Positions 24,695 through 34,389 are shown, numbered from the stretch's first letter. The stretch: DNA of 64,000 nt from Lachnospiraceae bacterium (GCA_910574185.1 CAJSZQ010000007.1:85840-149839), one strand, 5' to 3'. Numbers and translations are program-made. The notes: generated by a model not told the origin, from the sequence alone.

Positions 24695-25390
24695 ATGAGT
24701 CTTACGAACACCATGAAAACATTGTCAGAATCGGAGCGTCCATATGAGAAGTGCGAGCGTCTGGGCGCAGCGTGCCTTTCCGATGCAGAGCTTCTTGCAG
24801 TGCTTCTTCGTACCGGAAGTCATGGAGAGAACGCTCTCGACCTTGCCAGACGGGTTCTCTATTATGCCGGGGAGGATGGAATTTTAGGAATCCATCATTA
24901 TACTGTAGAAAGGCTTAAGAAGATGAAGGGAATCGGGCGGGTCAAGGCGATTCAGATGGTCTGTGTTTCCGAGCTGGCCAAACGCCTGGCAAAAGCAAGG
25001 GCCTGTGAGATGCTGCAGTTTACGTGTCCGTCTTCCATCGCAAAGTATTATATGGAAGATATGCGGCATGAACGGCAGGAGGTTATGAAACTTCTGATGC
25101 TAAATTCAAAATCCCGTCTAATCGGCGAGTCAGATATATCAAAAGGTACGGTGAACGCCTCTCTGATTACACCGAGGGAATTATTTATAGAAGCATTACA
25201 GAAAAATGCAGTCTCAATTATTATCCTGCATAATCATCCAAGCGGGGACCCAAATCCCAGCAGGGAAGACAAGCTTATCACTGAACGGATTAGACAGGCG
25301 GGAAATTTGATTGGAATTGAGCTGTTAGATCATATAGTAATTGGCAATAATTGTTATATCAGTTTCTCAGAGCAGGGACTGCTTACGTGA
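24695..25390 (+). CDS. radC: RadC family JAMM-domain protein
   Basis: This 231-aa protein has an N-terminal UPF0758 helix-hairpin-helix region (ESERPYEKCERLGAACLSDA, MKGIGRVKAIQ) and a C-terminal JAMM metalloprotease-like domain with HNHPSGDPNPSRED carrying the zinc His residues and Asp. Despite its name its role in DNA repair is doubtful; it may process proteins or nucleic acids. The ATG at 24695 lacks a strong ribosome site and ATG 24713 is an alternative that better matches family length. Its position just before mreB is the usual one in Firmicutes. Confidence 0.94.
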   Translation: MSLTNTMKTLSESERPYEKCERLGAACLSDAELLAVLLRTGSHGENALDLARRVLYYAGEDGILGIHHYTVERLKKMKGIGRVKAIQMVCVSELAKRLAKARACEMLQFTCPSSIAKYYMEDMRHERQEVMKLLMLNSKSRLIGESDISKGTVNASLITPRELFIEALQKNAVSIIILHNHPSGDPNPSREDKLITERIRQAGNLIGIELLDHIVIGNNCYISFSEQGLLT

Positions 25391-25403
25391 AAGGATAGTA
25401 GCG

Positions 25404-26426
25404 ATGGCAAGAAATATATATGGCCTGGATCTTGGTTCTTATGAGATTAAGGTATATGATAAAAAATTGGATACGATATGGAAAGAGAAAACTGCAATTG
25501 CGATTGCAGATGACCGTGAGATTTTTGCGGTGGGAGATCAGGCTTACGAGATGTACGAGAAGACTCCGCCGAACATTCAGGTCGTATTTCCTATGAAAGA
25601 AGGCGTAATCTCAAGATTCAATGATATGCAGTATCTTCTGCAGAATCTTCTCAAGAAAGAACGCCACTTTGCAAGAGGCTCGGAATATGTCATTGCAGTG
25701 CCGACAGATGTGACGGAAGTAGAGAAGAAGGCCTTCTTTGATTTAGTTATTCATTCTACGGCCAGAGCAAAAGAAGTAAATATTGTAGAGCGGGGGATTG
25801 CGGACGCCATCGGAATGAATCTGGACGCTCAGAATACAAAAGGTCTTTTTATTGTAAATTTTGGCGGGGAGACCACAGAACTATCTGTTATTGCCGGAGG
25901 AGGACTGGTTCTCAACCGTCTGTTAAAGCTGGGGGGAGTGACTTTCGACCAGCATGTTGCGCAGCTTGTCAGGTATAACCATGATTTTTTGATTGGGCGT
26001 CTGACTTCGGAGGTCTTACGCAAACGTTTTGGCGTATTCAGCGAGGATAATAATGCAGTGCTGACCGTTTCCGGCAGAGATTTGATTACTGGTGTTCCGC
26101 AGCGCAGAGAGATTTCGATTAATTTGGTGCGCGCGGCAATTAAGGAGCCTTTAGAGCAGTGTGTGGACGCAATTCAGTCTTTGATGGACCGCACGCCTTC
26201 GGAAATTCGGAAAGCAGTTCGAAGGAATGGGATTTTCCTGACAGGCGGAGTCGCTAATCTTCCGGGTCTTGAATTGTACTTAGAGGAAATGACAGGAATA
26301 CGGGTTCACACAGCCATAGATCCGGATATTTGCGCAGTAACAGGGTTGAAGATGATCATCGAATCGAAGGAGCTAAAGAAGCTTGCCTATTCGATGCTTG
26401 AGGAAAATTATAGGTGGATGAGATAA
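25404..26426 (+). CDS. mreB: Rod shape-determining protein MreB (actin-like)
   Basis: This 340-aa actin-fold ATPase opens NIYGLDLGSYEIKVYDKK, the phosphate-1 loop. It has IVERGIADAIGMNLD and IVNFGGETTELSVIAGGG as phosphate-2 region, and GIFLTGGVANLPGLELYLEE near the C-terminus as adenosine motif. It polymerises under the membrane and positions the elongation machinery. Sequence is somewhat divergent (ETTE where DIGGGTTD-type is usual), so it may be a MreB paralogue, but the gene order with mreC and mreD supports the role. The ATG at 25404 has AAAGGATAG upstream, 13 bp after radC. Confidence 0.93.
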   Translation: MARNIYGLDLGSYEIKVYDKKLDTIWKEKTAIAIADDREIFAVGDQAYEMYEKTPPNIQVVFPMKEGVISRFNDMQYLLQNLLKKERHFARGSEYVIAVPTDVTEVEKKAFFDLVIHSTARAKEVNIVERGIADAIGMNLDAQNTKGLFIVNFGGETTELSVIAGGGLVLNRLLKLGGVTFDQHVAQLVRYNHDFLIGRLTSEVLRKRFGVFSEDNNAVLTVSGRDLITGVPQRREISINLVRAAIKEPLEQCVDAIQSLMDRTPSEIRKAVRRNGIFLTGGVANLPGLELYLEEMTGIRVHTAIDPDICAVTGLKMIIESKELKKLAYSMLEENYRWMR

Positions 26427-26427
26427 G

Positions 26428-27303
26428 ATGAAGATTGAGAATCAGAACAGAATACCAAGCAAATATATACTATTGATTCTGATTATTATATGCGGAATAC
26501 TTCTGGGAGTGGAAAAGTTTTCAGGCGGCAGAGGACCGTTGCGTCTCCTTGGCAGCTATACGGTGATACCGATGCAGAATGGAATCAGTTCCATAGGCAG
26601 ATGGATGGGAGATTTGACCGATAATTTTAAGACGCTTGACGAGCTGAAAAAGGAGAATGATACCCTACAGTCCAGACTGGATGAAATGACGATTGACAAT
26701 ACCAGGCTCCGGCAGGAGCAGTACGAATTAGAACGGTTACAGGAGCTGTATAAGCTGGACCAGAATTACGCCGATTATGAGAAAGTCGGCGCCCATGTCA
26801 TTGCCAACAACGGAACCAACTGGTTTAATTCATTTACGATAGATAAGGGAAGCAACGACGGAATCAAAGAGGATATGAACGTGCTGGCGGGAAGCGGACT
26901 TGCAGGAATCGTAACAGAGGTAGGACCTACTTATGCTCAGGTACGGGCAGTCATCGATGATGAGAGCAATATCAGCGGTATGGTGCTTTCTACGTCAGAC
27001 TTATGTATGGTGCGGGGAGATTTGAAGCTGATGAGCGACGGACGGATTCGTTTTGAGAAGCTTCCGAATAACGATAACAAGATTGATGTAGGAGAGCAGG
27101 TAGTGACTTCCCATATCAGCTCGAAATTTCTTCAGGGGATTTTTATCGGATATATCAGCGAGATAGAGGTAGATTCCAACAATCTTACCAGATCCGGATA
27201 TATTACGCCGGCTGTAAATTTTAGTAATCTACAGGAAGTGCTGGTTATCACTTCTACCAAACAAGATTTAATTGACGGAAGCAAAGAAGGAAAGGAAGAA
27301 TAA
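26428..27303 (+). CDS. mreC: Rod shape-determining protein MreC
   Basis: This protein of 291 aa has one N-terminal membrane segment (about 12-32), a coiled coil (about 62-105, LDELKKENDTLQSRLDEM) and the beta-barrel MreC core with GTNWFNSFTIDKGSNDGI and GLAGIVTEVGPTYAQV. It scaffolds the elongasome outside the membrane, linking MreB to PBP2 and RodA. It starts one base after the mreB stop, so translation is coupled. The C-terminal tail is polar and ends GSKEGKEE. Confidence 0.95.
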   Translation: MKIENQNRIPSKYILLILIIICGILLGVEKFSGGRGPLRLLGSYTVIPMQNGISSIGRWMGDLTDNFKTLDELKKENDTLQSRLDEMTIDNTRLRQEQYELERLQELYKLDQNYADYEKVGAHVIANNGTNWFNSFTIDKGSNDGIKEDMNVLAGSGLAGIVTEVGPTYAQVRAVIDDESNISGMVLSTSDLCMVRGDLKLMSDGRIRFEKLPNNDNKIDVGEQVVTSHISSKFLQGIFIGYISEIEVDSNNLTRSGYITPAVNFSNLQEVLVITSTKQDLIDGSKEGKEE

Positions 27304-27307
27304 GCTG

Positions 27308-27826
27308 ATGAAGCGAAAAATTATCACATTCATATTCATTGTTGCGGCATTTCTTCTACAGTCGACTGTATTTAGCAGACTGGCTTTCGCGGATGTCCGG
27401 CCGAATATCATGATTGTTGTAACGGCTTCCTTTGGATTTATGCGGGGAGAAAAGGGCGGTATGGCGGTAGGTTTTGCGAGCGGTCTTCTGATTGACTTGT
27501 TCTGGGGCGGTATGTTAGGATTTTACACTTTAATCTATACGGTAATTGGATATCTCAACGGTACCTTCCACAGGATGTTTTTTGATGATGATATTAAGTT
27601 TCCGCTGATATTAATTGGAATCAGCGATTTGATTTACAGCTTTATCGGATATTTATGTTTATTTATGCTACAGGGAAAGTTCATTTTTTCTTACTTTTTG
27701 GGACATGTAATGCTTCCTGAACTGGTATATACGATTTTGGTTACGTTGGTTTTGTATCAGATGATTCTTCAGGTGAACCGCAGGTTAGAAGCGGAAGAAC
27801 AAAGGAGTGCAAGCAGATTTGTATAG
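27308..27826 (+). CDS. mreD: Rod shape-determining protein MreD
   Basis: This 172-aa membrane protein has about five membrane segments. It begins MKRKIITFIFIVAAFLLQST, then carries a DVRPNIMIVVTASFGFMRGEKGG segment typical of MreD. It acts with MreB and MreC in cell elongation. The ATG at 27308 lies 4 bp after mreC, with AAGGAAGAA upstream inside the mreC end. Its last codons overlap the start of the penicillin-binding protein gene. Confidence 0.93.
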   Translation: MKRKIITFIFIVAAFLLQSTVFSRLAFADVRPNIMIVVTASFGFMRGEKGGMAVGFASGLLIDLFWGGMLGFYTLIYTVIGYLNGTFHRMFFDDDIKFPLILIGISDLIYSFIGYLCLFMLQGKFIFSYFLGHVMLPELVYTILVTLVLYQMILQVNRRLEAEEQRSASRFV

Positions 27827-30737
27827 TATGTGGGAGCGGCTTAAAAGCGCCGTTGCAAGATATTTTAAAACAAGAGTCTTTGTGGTTATGACGGTTTTCT
27901 GTATTTTGTCTGCCATACTGGTAGGAAGGCTTTTTAACCTTCAGATTGTAAAAGGACAGCAGTATCTGGACGATTACAAGTTACAGATTCAGAAAACCCG
28001 TACGATTCAGGGAACAAGGGGCAACATTTACGACAGGAACGGGAATCTCCTTGCGTATAATGAGCTTGCCTATTCTGTGACGATTGAAGATAATTACAAT
28101 GAGAGCAGGGAAAAGAATAAAGAACTAAACAAAGAGATTCAGAAAATCATTCAGATTGTTGAAAAAAACGGAGATTCAGTCATCCATGATTTCAATATTA
28201 TGATTGATAATGGAGAATATGTATTTACGATGGAGGACGAGACCTTAAGACTCCGTTTTGTTGCCGACGTCTATGGATTAAGTACCATTGATAAATTAAC
28301 GGATGAACAGCGGCGGCAGACAGCGGCGGATATCATCCATTATCTCTGTACAGACGAGACGTACGGTTACGGAATTGACGAGAAAGCTTATGAGAAAGCA
28401 GACGTACTGAAGCTGGTTACCATCCGGTATGCCATCGGGTTAAATCGGTTTCAGAAGTTTATTCCGGTTACGGTAGCAGAAGACGTAAGCGAAGAGACTG
28501 TTGCGGCAATCATGGAAGCGATGGACGAGCTGCCCGGTGTTGAAATCGCAGAGGATTCTTTGAGACGCTATACAGACAGCAAGTATTTTGCCAATATCAT
28601 CGGCTATACGGGGCAGATTTCCCAAGAGGAATACGATGCTCTAAGCGCCAGAGATAAGAAACGGTATTCCTTAACGGATACCGTTGGGAAGTCAGGTTTA
28701 GAGCAGGTGATGGACGGGGAACTCCAGGGTGGGAAAGGAGAGGTTCGTCTGTATGTGAACAGTGTAGGAAAGGTCATTGAGTCTACCTCCGTTAAGAAAT
28801 CAAGCGCCGGAAAGGATTTGTATCTGACCATTGACGCTGATTTACAGAAAGCTGCCTATAATATTCTGGAACAGGAACTGGCGGGCATTCTTCTCGCTAA
28901 GATGTCGGATGTTTTAGATTATGACCGTTCCCAAAGTAAGGATGCAGGCGACGTTATCGTAGCAAGCGGGGATATGTACTACCAGTTTATCGGAAACGAT
29001 TTGGTTGATATGGATCATTTTACAGAAGAAAATGCAGGTAATGCTGAAAAGAGTGTAGCCGCCTCGTTCGCTTCGTACAAACAGGAAGTACTCGAACAGC
29101 TGAAAACCGTTATGACAGATCCGAATGCGGCTCTTTATACGGAACTTCCACGCGAGCAGCAGGCATATCAGTCCTATATTGTAAATGATATTCTGACAGG
29201 CGGCGGCGTGCTGATGCAAGACGCCATCGATACAAACGACGCCACCTATAAACAGTGGCGGGAAGAGGAGACGATTAATATCCATACTTATCTGAATTAT
29301 GCCATTTCCAAGAATTGGATAGACGCATCCAGACTCCAGCGTTATCTAGAGGGAGAGGGAATTTATTCGGACGCCTCAGAGGTTTATCAGGCTATGATTT
29401 CCTATGTGCAGGACAAGCTTCAGAATGATAATACCTTTGCGAAGCTTATTTACCGGTATATGATTAAAGCAGGACGGGTTACCGGAAGGGAAATTGCTAT
29501 GATTCTCTACGAACAAGGAGTGCTTCCTTTCGACGAAGGCCAGTATAATGCGCTGGACGCAGGGAGTCTTGGAGCTTATGATTTTATCCGGGGGAAGATA
29601 GAGACTCTGGATATTACGCCAGGACAGCTTGGATTAGAGCCATGTACCGGCTCGGTGGTCATTACTGATCCGAATAATGGAAGTTTGTTAGCCTGTGTGT
29701 CCTATCCGGGTTATGATAATAACCGGCTTGCTAATTCGATGGACAGCGTGTATTATAATCATCTGGTGACAGCTTCGTCGCGTCCGTTTTATAACAATGC
29801 CACACAGGAAAAGACCGCGCCGGGTTCTACCTATAAGCCGCTGGCAGCAATAGCCGGTCTGACCGAAGGTGTGATATCCGAAGGCACTTATATTAATTGT
29901 GACGGCGTCTATGATAGCGTGGAGCCGAATGTCCGTTGCTGGGTATATCCGAACTCCCATGGTACGCAGGAGATTATTGGCGGTCTGACGCATTCCTGTA
30001 ACGTCTACTTTTGCGAGCTTGGTTTAAGGCTGGGCCTGGATAATCCGTCAGAAGAAGAAATCCTTGATGAAAACGGTAATCCTATTCCCAGAAATTATTC
30101 CAGCAGCCGGGGACTTGAGAAGCTTACAGATTATGCGAAAAGGTTCGGACTTGATTCTGTTTCGGGAATTGAGGTTCCGGAGACAGACCCACAGATATCC
30201 GACGAGGACTCTGTACGTTCTGCAATGGGACAGGGTACCAACAACTACACGACCAGTCAGCTTGCCAGATACATTTCAGCGGTTGCAAACAGAGGAACCG
30301 TATATGATCTTACACTGATAGACCATATTGAAACAGTTGACGGAAAAGTAACAATGAAACAAAAACCAAAGATAAAGAATACCGTAGAGGGAATTTCGCA
30401 GAATACATGGGATCTGGTTCATGCCGGAATGCGGGGAGTTGTGGAGAACAACTACACTGTGTTTGGGAAACTTAACAACAGTGAAATCCAATTATCCGGT
30501 AAGACAGGTACTGCACAACAGAGTACATCACATCCTGACCATGGATTATTTGTGGGATTCGCACCGAGTAATAATCCTGAACTGGCAATGGCAATCCGTA
30601 TTGCAAACGGATACAGCTCTACATTTGCCGCAGAAGTCGGAAATGGTGTTATGGAATACTATTACGAAATTACAGATCCGGCAGAATTGATTACCGGAAC
30701 TGCAAAGAAAGTTACTGTGTCGGCACACAGTGATTAA
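27819..30737 (+). CDS. mrdA: Penicillin-binding protein 2 (class B transpeptidase, elongasome)
   Basis: This long class B PBP has about 972 aa and one N-terminal membrane segment (about 18-38). The dimerisation domain has RGNIYDRNGNLLAYNE. The transpeptidase motifs are visible: S-x-x-K in APGSTYKPLAA, S-x-N as SCN in THSCNVYFCE, and KTG in SGKTGTAQQ. Size exceeds the roughly 650-700 aa of enterobacterial PBP2 but is usual for Lachnospiraceae, with an insert of about 250 residues before the active-site serine. The TTG at 27819 (11 nt after AAAGGAG) is preferred; ATG 27828 or GTG 27807 are alternatives. It crosslinks lateral-wall peptidoglycan. Confidence 0.95.
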   Translation: MYSMWERLKSAVARYFKTRVFVVMTVFCILSAILVGRLFNLQIVKGQQYLDDYKLQIQKTRTIQGTRGNIYDRNGNLLAYNELAYSVTIEDNYNESREKNKELNKEIQKIIQIVEKNGDSVIHDFNIMIDNGEYVFTMEDETLRLRFVADVYGLSTIDKLTDEQRRQTAADIIHYLCTDETYGYGIDEKAYEKADVLKLVTIRYAIGLNRFQKFIPVTVAEDVSEETVAAIMEAMDELPGVEIAEDSLRRYTDSKYFANIIGYTGQISQEEYDALSARDKKRYSLTDTVGKSGLEQVMDGELQGGKGEVRLYVNSVGKVIESTSVKKSSAGKDLYLTIDADLQKAAYNILEQELAGILLAKMSDVLDYDRSQSKDAGDVIVASGDMYYQFIGNDLVDMDHFTEENAGNAEKSVAASFASYKQEVLEQLKTVMTDPNAALYTELPREQQAYQSYIVNDILTGGGVLMQDAIDTNDATYKQWREEETINIHTYLNYAISKNWIDASRLQRYLEGEGIYSDASEVYQAMISYVQDKLQNDNTFAKLIYRYMIKAGRVTGREIAMILYEQGVLPFDEGQYNALDAGSLGAYDFIRGKIETLDITPGQLGLEPCTGSVVITDPNNGSLLACVSYPGYDNNRLANSMDSVYYNHLVTASSRPFYNNATQEKTAPGSTYKPLAAIAGLTEGVISEGTYINCDGVYDSVEPNVRCWVYPNSHGTQEIIGGLTHSCNVYFCELGLRLGLDNPSEEEILDENGNPIPRNYSSSRGLEKLTDYAKRFGLDSVSGIEVPETDPQISDEDSVRSAMGQGTNNYTTSQLARYISAVANRGTVYDLTLIDHIETVDGKVTMKQKPKIKNTVEGISQNTWDLVHAGMRGVVENNYTVFGKLNNSEIQLSGKTGTAQQSTSHPDHGLFVGFAPSNNPELAMAIRIANGYSSTFAAEVGNGVMEYYYEITDPAELITGTAKKVTVSAHSD

Positions 30738-30772
30738 ACAGATTCGATAACGAAAAGATCAGGAGGATTGTT

Positions 30773-31564
30773 ATGGGCGAGGTTATTGTAATTACTTCAG
30801 GAAAAGGCGGCGTAGGCAAAACTACAACTACTGCAAATATCGGGGCAGGACTTTCACAGTTAGATAAAAAGGTTGTAATTATTGATACAGATTTGGGACT
30901 TCGTAATCTGGATGTGGTGATGGGATTGGAGAATCTTATCGTCTACAATCTGGTGGACGTGATAGAAGGGAAATGCAGACTAAAACAGGCGTTAATTCGA
31001 GACAGACGGTACGAGAATCTGTATTTGCTCCCATCTGCTCAGACGAAAGACAAAACGGCTGTATCACCAGGACAAATGCAAAAGCTGACCGAGGAATTAA
31101 GAGAGGATTACGACTATGTGCTGCTTGACTGCCCGGCAGGAATTGAACAGGGATTTCAGAATGCAATCGCCGGTGCAGACCGGGCTTTTGTAGTAACTAC
31201 GCCGGAAGTTTCGGCAATTCGGGACGCGGACAGAATTATCGGATTGCTCGAATCGAATAACCTGAAAAAGATGGAACTGATTATCAATCGGATTCGGGTT
31301 GATATGGTGAAACGAGGAGATATGATGTCGGTGGACGACGTGACGGAGATTCTGTCTATTCCGCTTCTTGGAATTATACCGGACGACGAACAGATTGTAA
31401 TTGGAACGAATCAGGGAATTCCTGTAATCGGAATGGATTCCTTTGCAGGAGACGCTTACTCTAATATTTGCCGAAGAATTTTGGGCGAGGAGATTCCGTT
31501 TCTTGATTTAAGCCGCGGTCAGAGTATTTTAAGCAAACTTACGAACCTGTTTCGGAAAAATTAG
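30773..31564 (+). CDS. minD: Septum site-determining protein MinD
   Basis: This 263-aa ParA/MinD ATPase has the deviant Walker A GKGGVGKTTT, the switch DTDLGLRNLD and DCPAGIEQGF, and a C-terminal amphipathic helix (SILSKLTNLFRKN) for membrane binding. It oscillates or localises with MinE to block polar division, normally by recruiting MinC. No minC is present in the 36-bp gap upstream, where it usually sits in Clostridia, nor elsewhere in the window. AGGAGG precedes the ATG. minE follows 12 bp downstream. Confidence 0.97.
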   Translation: MGEVIVITSGKGGVGKTTTTANIGAGLSQLDKKVVIIDTDLGLRNLDVVMGLENLIVYNLVDVIEGKCRLKQALIRDRRYENLYLLPSAQTKDKTAVSPGQMQKLTEELREDYDYVLLDCPAGIEQGFQNAIAGADRAFVVTTPEVSAIRDADRIIGLLESNNLKKMELIINRIRVDMVKRGDMMSVDDVTEILSIPLLGIIPDDEQIVIGTNQGIPVIGMDSFAGDAYSNICRRILGEEIPFLDLSRGQSILSKLTNLFRKN

Positions 31565-31576
31565 GAGGTTCTCCGA

Positions 31577-31789
31577 ATGATTAAGAGATCTTCAGTAAGG
31601 ATTGCCAAAGAAAGACTGGAGGCGCTTGTGACCTCTGACAGGGTACACTGTAAGCCAAAGGAGTACGATCTGATCTGTCATGAGCTCTATCGAACACTCT
31701 CTAAGTATATGGAAATAACCAAAGAAGACTTCCAGGTGTGTATTACCCGGTCTGCCATACATATTCAGCTAACAGGAGAAGAACATTGA
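31577..31789 (+). CDS. minE: Cell division topological specificity factor MinE
   Basis: This 70-aa protein has an N-terminal contact helix (SVRIAKERLEALVTSDRV) and a C-terminal dimerisation beta domain (KYMEITKEDFQVCITRSAIH), matching MinE. It stimulates MinD ATPase and sets the division site. It has GGAGG upstream. The stop overlaps the rodA start by 4 bp (TTGA), a classic coupling arrangement. Confidence 0.93.
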   Translation: MIKRSSVRIAKERLEALVTSDRVHCKPKEYDLICHELYRTLSKYMEITKEDFQVCITRSAIHIQLTGEEH

Positions 31790-32916
31790 AACTGATTAAA
31801 CTTCGAAAGCCTTATAAATTAAAAGATTATAAATTCAACCTCATTATATTGGTACTTGCTATATCATTTATCGGTATATTGGTGGTGGGAAGCGCAAATG
31901 AATTTTATCAGAGCCGGCAGATTGTCGGGGTAGTACTTGGAATTTTTATTATGGTAATCGTGTCGTTGATTGACTATGTCTGGATTGCAGGCTTTTACTG
32001 GTTATTATATTTTTCATCTATATTTATGCTTGCGATTGTGCTGATTCCAGGAGTCGGCGTGTATGTCAATGGGGCGAGACGCTGGATTGATATCGGATTT
32101 ACCAATTTTCAGCCTTCCGAGTTCTCCAAGATTTTGCTGATTCTTTTCTTCGCACGATTTATTATGAAGCACGAGGAGGATTTAAGTGAACGTCAGACTA
32201 TTATAAAGGCTGTTATTCTGATACTAATTCCGCTGGCATTAATCTATAAAGAACCAAATCTGTCCACGACCATCTGTATTGCGCTGCTGTTTTGTTCGCT
32301 GATGTACGTAGGAGGTTTGAGCTATCGGTTTATCGGAACAGTACTGGTCATTACGATTCCGGTGGCGGCCGTTTTCTTAAGTTTGGTTGTACAGCCTGAC
32401 CAGAAGATTCTGGATAATTATCAGCAGAAGCGTATACTTGCCTGGCTTGACCCGGAAGAATATGCAAGCGACGAGGCTTATCAGCAGAACAACTCTGTAA
32501 TGGCAATAGGCTCCGGTATGCTAACCGGTAAGGGACTGAACAATAATACGACCACTTCCGTAAAAAACGGGAATTTTATTCTTGAACCCCAGACAGACTT
32601 TATTTTCGCAATTGTCGGGGAGGAATTAGGATTTGTGGGTTGCTGTCTGGTGATTGCTCTGTTATTATTGATAGTGATACAGTGTATTCTGATTGGAAAC
32701 AGGGCGCAGGATACCTCCGGTAAGATTATTAGCTGCGGGGTAGGCTCGCTAATCGGAATCCAGACATTTATAAATATTGCAGTTGCAACGCAGATATTCC
32801 CTAATACTGGAATTACTTTACCATTTGTTAGCTATGGGCTGACTTCATTAGTAAGTCTGTATATTGGTATTGGGCTGGTACTTAATATCGGTCTTCAGCC
32901 AAAAAAATATAAATAA
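31786..32916 (+). CDS. rodA: RodA (FtsW/RodA/SpoVE SEDS glycosyltransferase)
   Basis: This 376-aa polytopic membrane protein has about ten segments. Family motifs include GARRWIDIGFTNFQPSEFSK, PQTDFIFAIVGEELGFVG and the C-terminal PFVSYGLTSLVSLYIGIGLVLNI. SEDS proteins polymerise glycan strands with a cognate class B PBP, here the PBP2 encoded 1 kb upstream. The start is TTG at 31786, chosen because AGGAG lies 7 nt upstream and the N-terminus then begins MKLIKLRKPY. An in-frame extension back to 31738 would overlap minE without a ribosome site. Confidence 0.95.
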   Translation: MKLIKLRKPYKLKDYKFNLIILVLAISFIGILVVGSANEFYQSRQIVGVVLGIFIMVIVSLIDYVWIAGFYWLLYFSSIFMLAIVLIPGVGVYVNGARRWIDIGFTNFQPSEFSKILLILFFARFIMKHEEDLSERQTIIKAVILILIPLALIYKEPNLSTTICIALLFCSLMYVGGLSYRFIGTVLVITIPVAAVFLSLVVQPDQKILDNYQQKRILAWLDPEEYASDEAYQQNNSVMAIGSGMLTGKGLNNNTTTSVKNGNFILEPQTDFIFAIVGEELGFVGCCLVIALLLLIVIQCILIGNRAQDTSGKIISCGVGSLIGIQTFINIAVATQIFPNTGITLPFVSYGLTSLVSLYIGIGLVLNIGLQPKKYK

Positions 32917-32929
32917 GGAGAGTAGAACG

Positions 32930-33325
32930 ATGAACATAGGTTTAATCGCACATGATTCAAAGAAAACCCTGATGCAGAACTTTTGTATCGCATACCGCGG
33001 AATCTTAAGCAGGCATAGTCTCTATGCAACAGGAACGACGGGACGTTTGATTGAAGAAGTGACCAACTTATCCGTTCACAAATATCTTGCAGGCCCCTTA
33101 GGAGGCAAGCAGCAGCTTGGGGCGCAGATTGCGCAGAATGATATTGACGCATTGATTTTCCTTCGGGACCCGACGGACGCAAAGCCTCATGAGCCGGATG
33201 TGAATGATGTAATTAAGCTTTGTGATATGCATAACATTCCTATGGCAAGTAATCTTGCCACCGCAGAACTGATTGTATTAGCACTAGACAGAGGAGATTT
33301 GGACTGGCGTGAAATGTATAGATAA
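32930..33325 (+). CDS. mgsA: Methylglyoxal synthase
   Basis: This 131-aa protein begins MNIGLIAHDSKKTLMQNFCI and has ATGTTGRLIEE (phosphate-binding), GPLGGKQQLGAQIA and DALIFLRDPTDAKPHEPD, all conserved in MgsA. The catalytic Asp lies in IFLRDP. It turns dihydroxyacetone phosphate into methylglyoxal and phosphate, bypassing lower glycolysis when phosphate is short. It ends the shape operon in many Clostridia, as here. Its 3' end overlaps the following carboxypeptidase by 17 bp. Confidence 0.96.
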   Translation: MNIGLIAHDSKKTLMQNFCIAYRGILSRHSLYATGTTGRLIEEVTNLSVHKYLAGPLGGKQQLGAQIAQNDIDALIFLRDPTDAKPHEPDVNDVIKLCDMHNIPMASNLATAELIVLALDRGDLDWREMYR

Positions 33326-34280
33326 AATACCGATTTATTGCTGCGTTGTCCTGACAGCAGCAGCCCTGCTCACCGGCTGTAACTCGTCCGGGCAGATTGT
33401 GGCTGAATATGAAAATGAAAATTACAACCGTAATCTCTATGAAGGGCATCTGTACGCTGAAAATTTATGCGTCAGTAACGCGGATGTACCGATAGAAGGC
33501 TTTGCCGGTGATTCAACTTTGCATGCAGCGGCGCTTTTTGATGTAAACGGGCATACGGTTGATTATGCTTATAATATGCATGAGAGGCTTTATCCGGCAA
33601 GCACAACGAAAATCCTTACCGCGCTGACTGCTCTCAAATCCTGCAGTTTAGATGATATCGTAACGGTAAGTCGTAGTGGAGCGGCGGCAAGTTTTGCTGC
33701 AGACGCATCGGTTTGCGGGCTGAAAGAAGGCGACCAGTTAACCATGAGGACATTGCTTTATGGTCTGCTGCTGGTATCCGGAAACGACAGTGCGGTTGTG
33801 ATTGCGGAACATATAGCGGGAAGTGTAGAAGGCTTTGCAGCTATGATGAATGAACAGGCAAAAGAGCTTCGTGCCGTCAACACGAATTTTACAACGCCTC
33901 ATGGACTTCATGATGAAAATCATTACACAACAGCATATGATTTGTATCTGATATTTAATGAATGTATGAAAAATGAAGAATTTTTGAATATTATCAGCGC
34001 TGCTTCCTATACGGCTGAGATTACCGGTGCAGATGGAAATCTGCGTCAGGAGGCATGGGAGCCTACAAATTTCTATGCGAGAGGCGCGGCTGAGCTTCCT
34101 TATGGCGCTACGGTTATCGGCGGAAAGACCGGATATACCGGAGAAGCAGGTAATTGCCTGGTGCTTTTAAACCAGGATGATGAGAATAACCCATATATAT
34201 CTATCGTCATGGGAGCGGATTCTAAACCATTGCTCTACGAAGATATGAGCGCTATTATCAACCAAATACCGAATTTATAA
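33309..34280 (+). CDS. D-alanyl-D-alanine carboxypeptidase lipoprotein (peptidase S11)
   Basis: This 323-aa protein has a lipobox LLTGC at residues about 20-24, so it is probably lipid-anchored on the outer face of the membrane. The active-site motifs are S-x-x-K in PASTTKILTALTAL, S-x-N in VSGNDSAVV and KTG in GGKTGYTGEAG. It trims the terminal D-alanine from peptidoglycan stem peptides, limiting crosslinks. Unlike classical DacA it lacks the long C-terminal beta domain and amphipathic anchor. The GTG start has AGAGGAG 11 nt upstream. It overlaps mgsA, so it is co-transcribed with the shape cluster. Confidence 0.93.
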   Translation: MKCIDKIPIYCCVVLTAAALLTGCNSSGQIVAEYENENYNRNLYEGHLYAENLCVSNADVPIEGFAGDSTLHAAALFDVNGHTVDYAYNMHERLYPASTTKILTALTALKSCSLDDIVTVSRSGAAASFAADASVCGLKEGDQLTMRTLLYGLLLVSGNDSAVVIAEHIAGSVEGFAAMMNEQAKELRAVNTNFTTPHGLHDENHYTTAYDLYLIFNECMKNEEFLNIISAASYTAEITGADGNLRQEAWEPTNFYARGAAELPYGATVIGGKTGYTGEAGNCLVLLNQDDENNPYISIVMGADSKPLLYEDMSAIINQIPNL

Positions 34281-34332
34281 GACGCATGCTCTTGTTTCGG
34301 GCGCGTAGCTGCGCCTCATTTCAAAGGTTTTT

Positions 34333-34385
34333 TTATAATAGGGAAAACTTTGTTTCCCATATTATAAAAGAGGGGCTAGCCCCTC
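34333..34385 (-). terminator. Convergent terminator region between carboxypeptidase and DUF378 genes
   Basis: GAGGGGCTAGCCCCTC at 34370-34385 is a perfect 16-bp palindrome followed on the minus strand by TTTTAT, ending the DUF378 gene. Just left, 34333-34367 forms a second hairpin (TTATAAT...GGGAAA with TTTCCC...ATTATAA) that could stop the plus-strand transcript. Confidence 0.65.
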
Positions 34386-34389
34386 CTTA

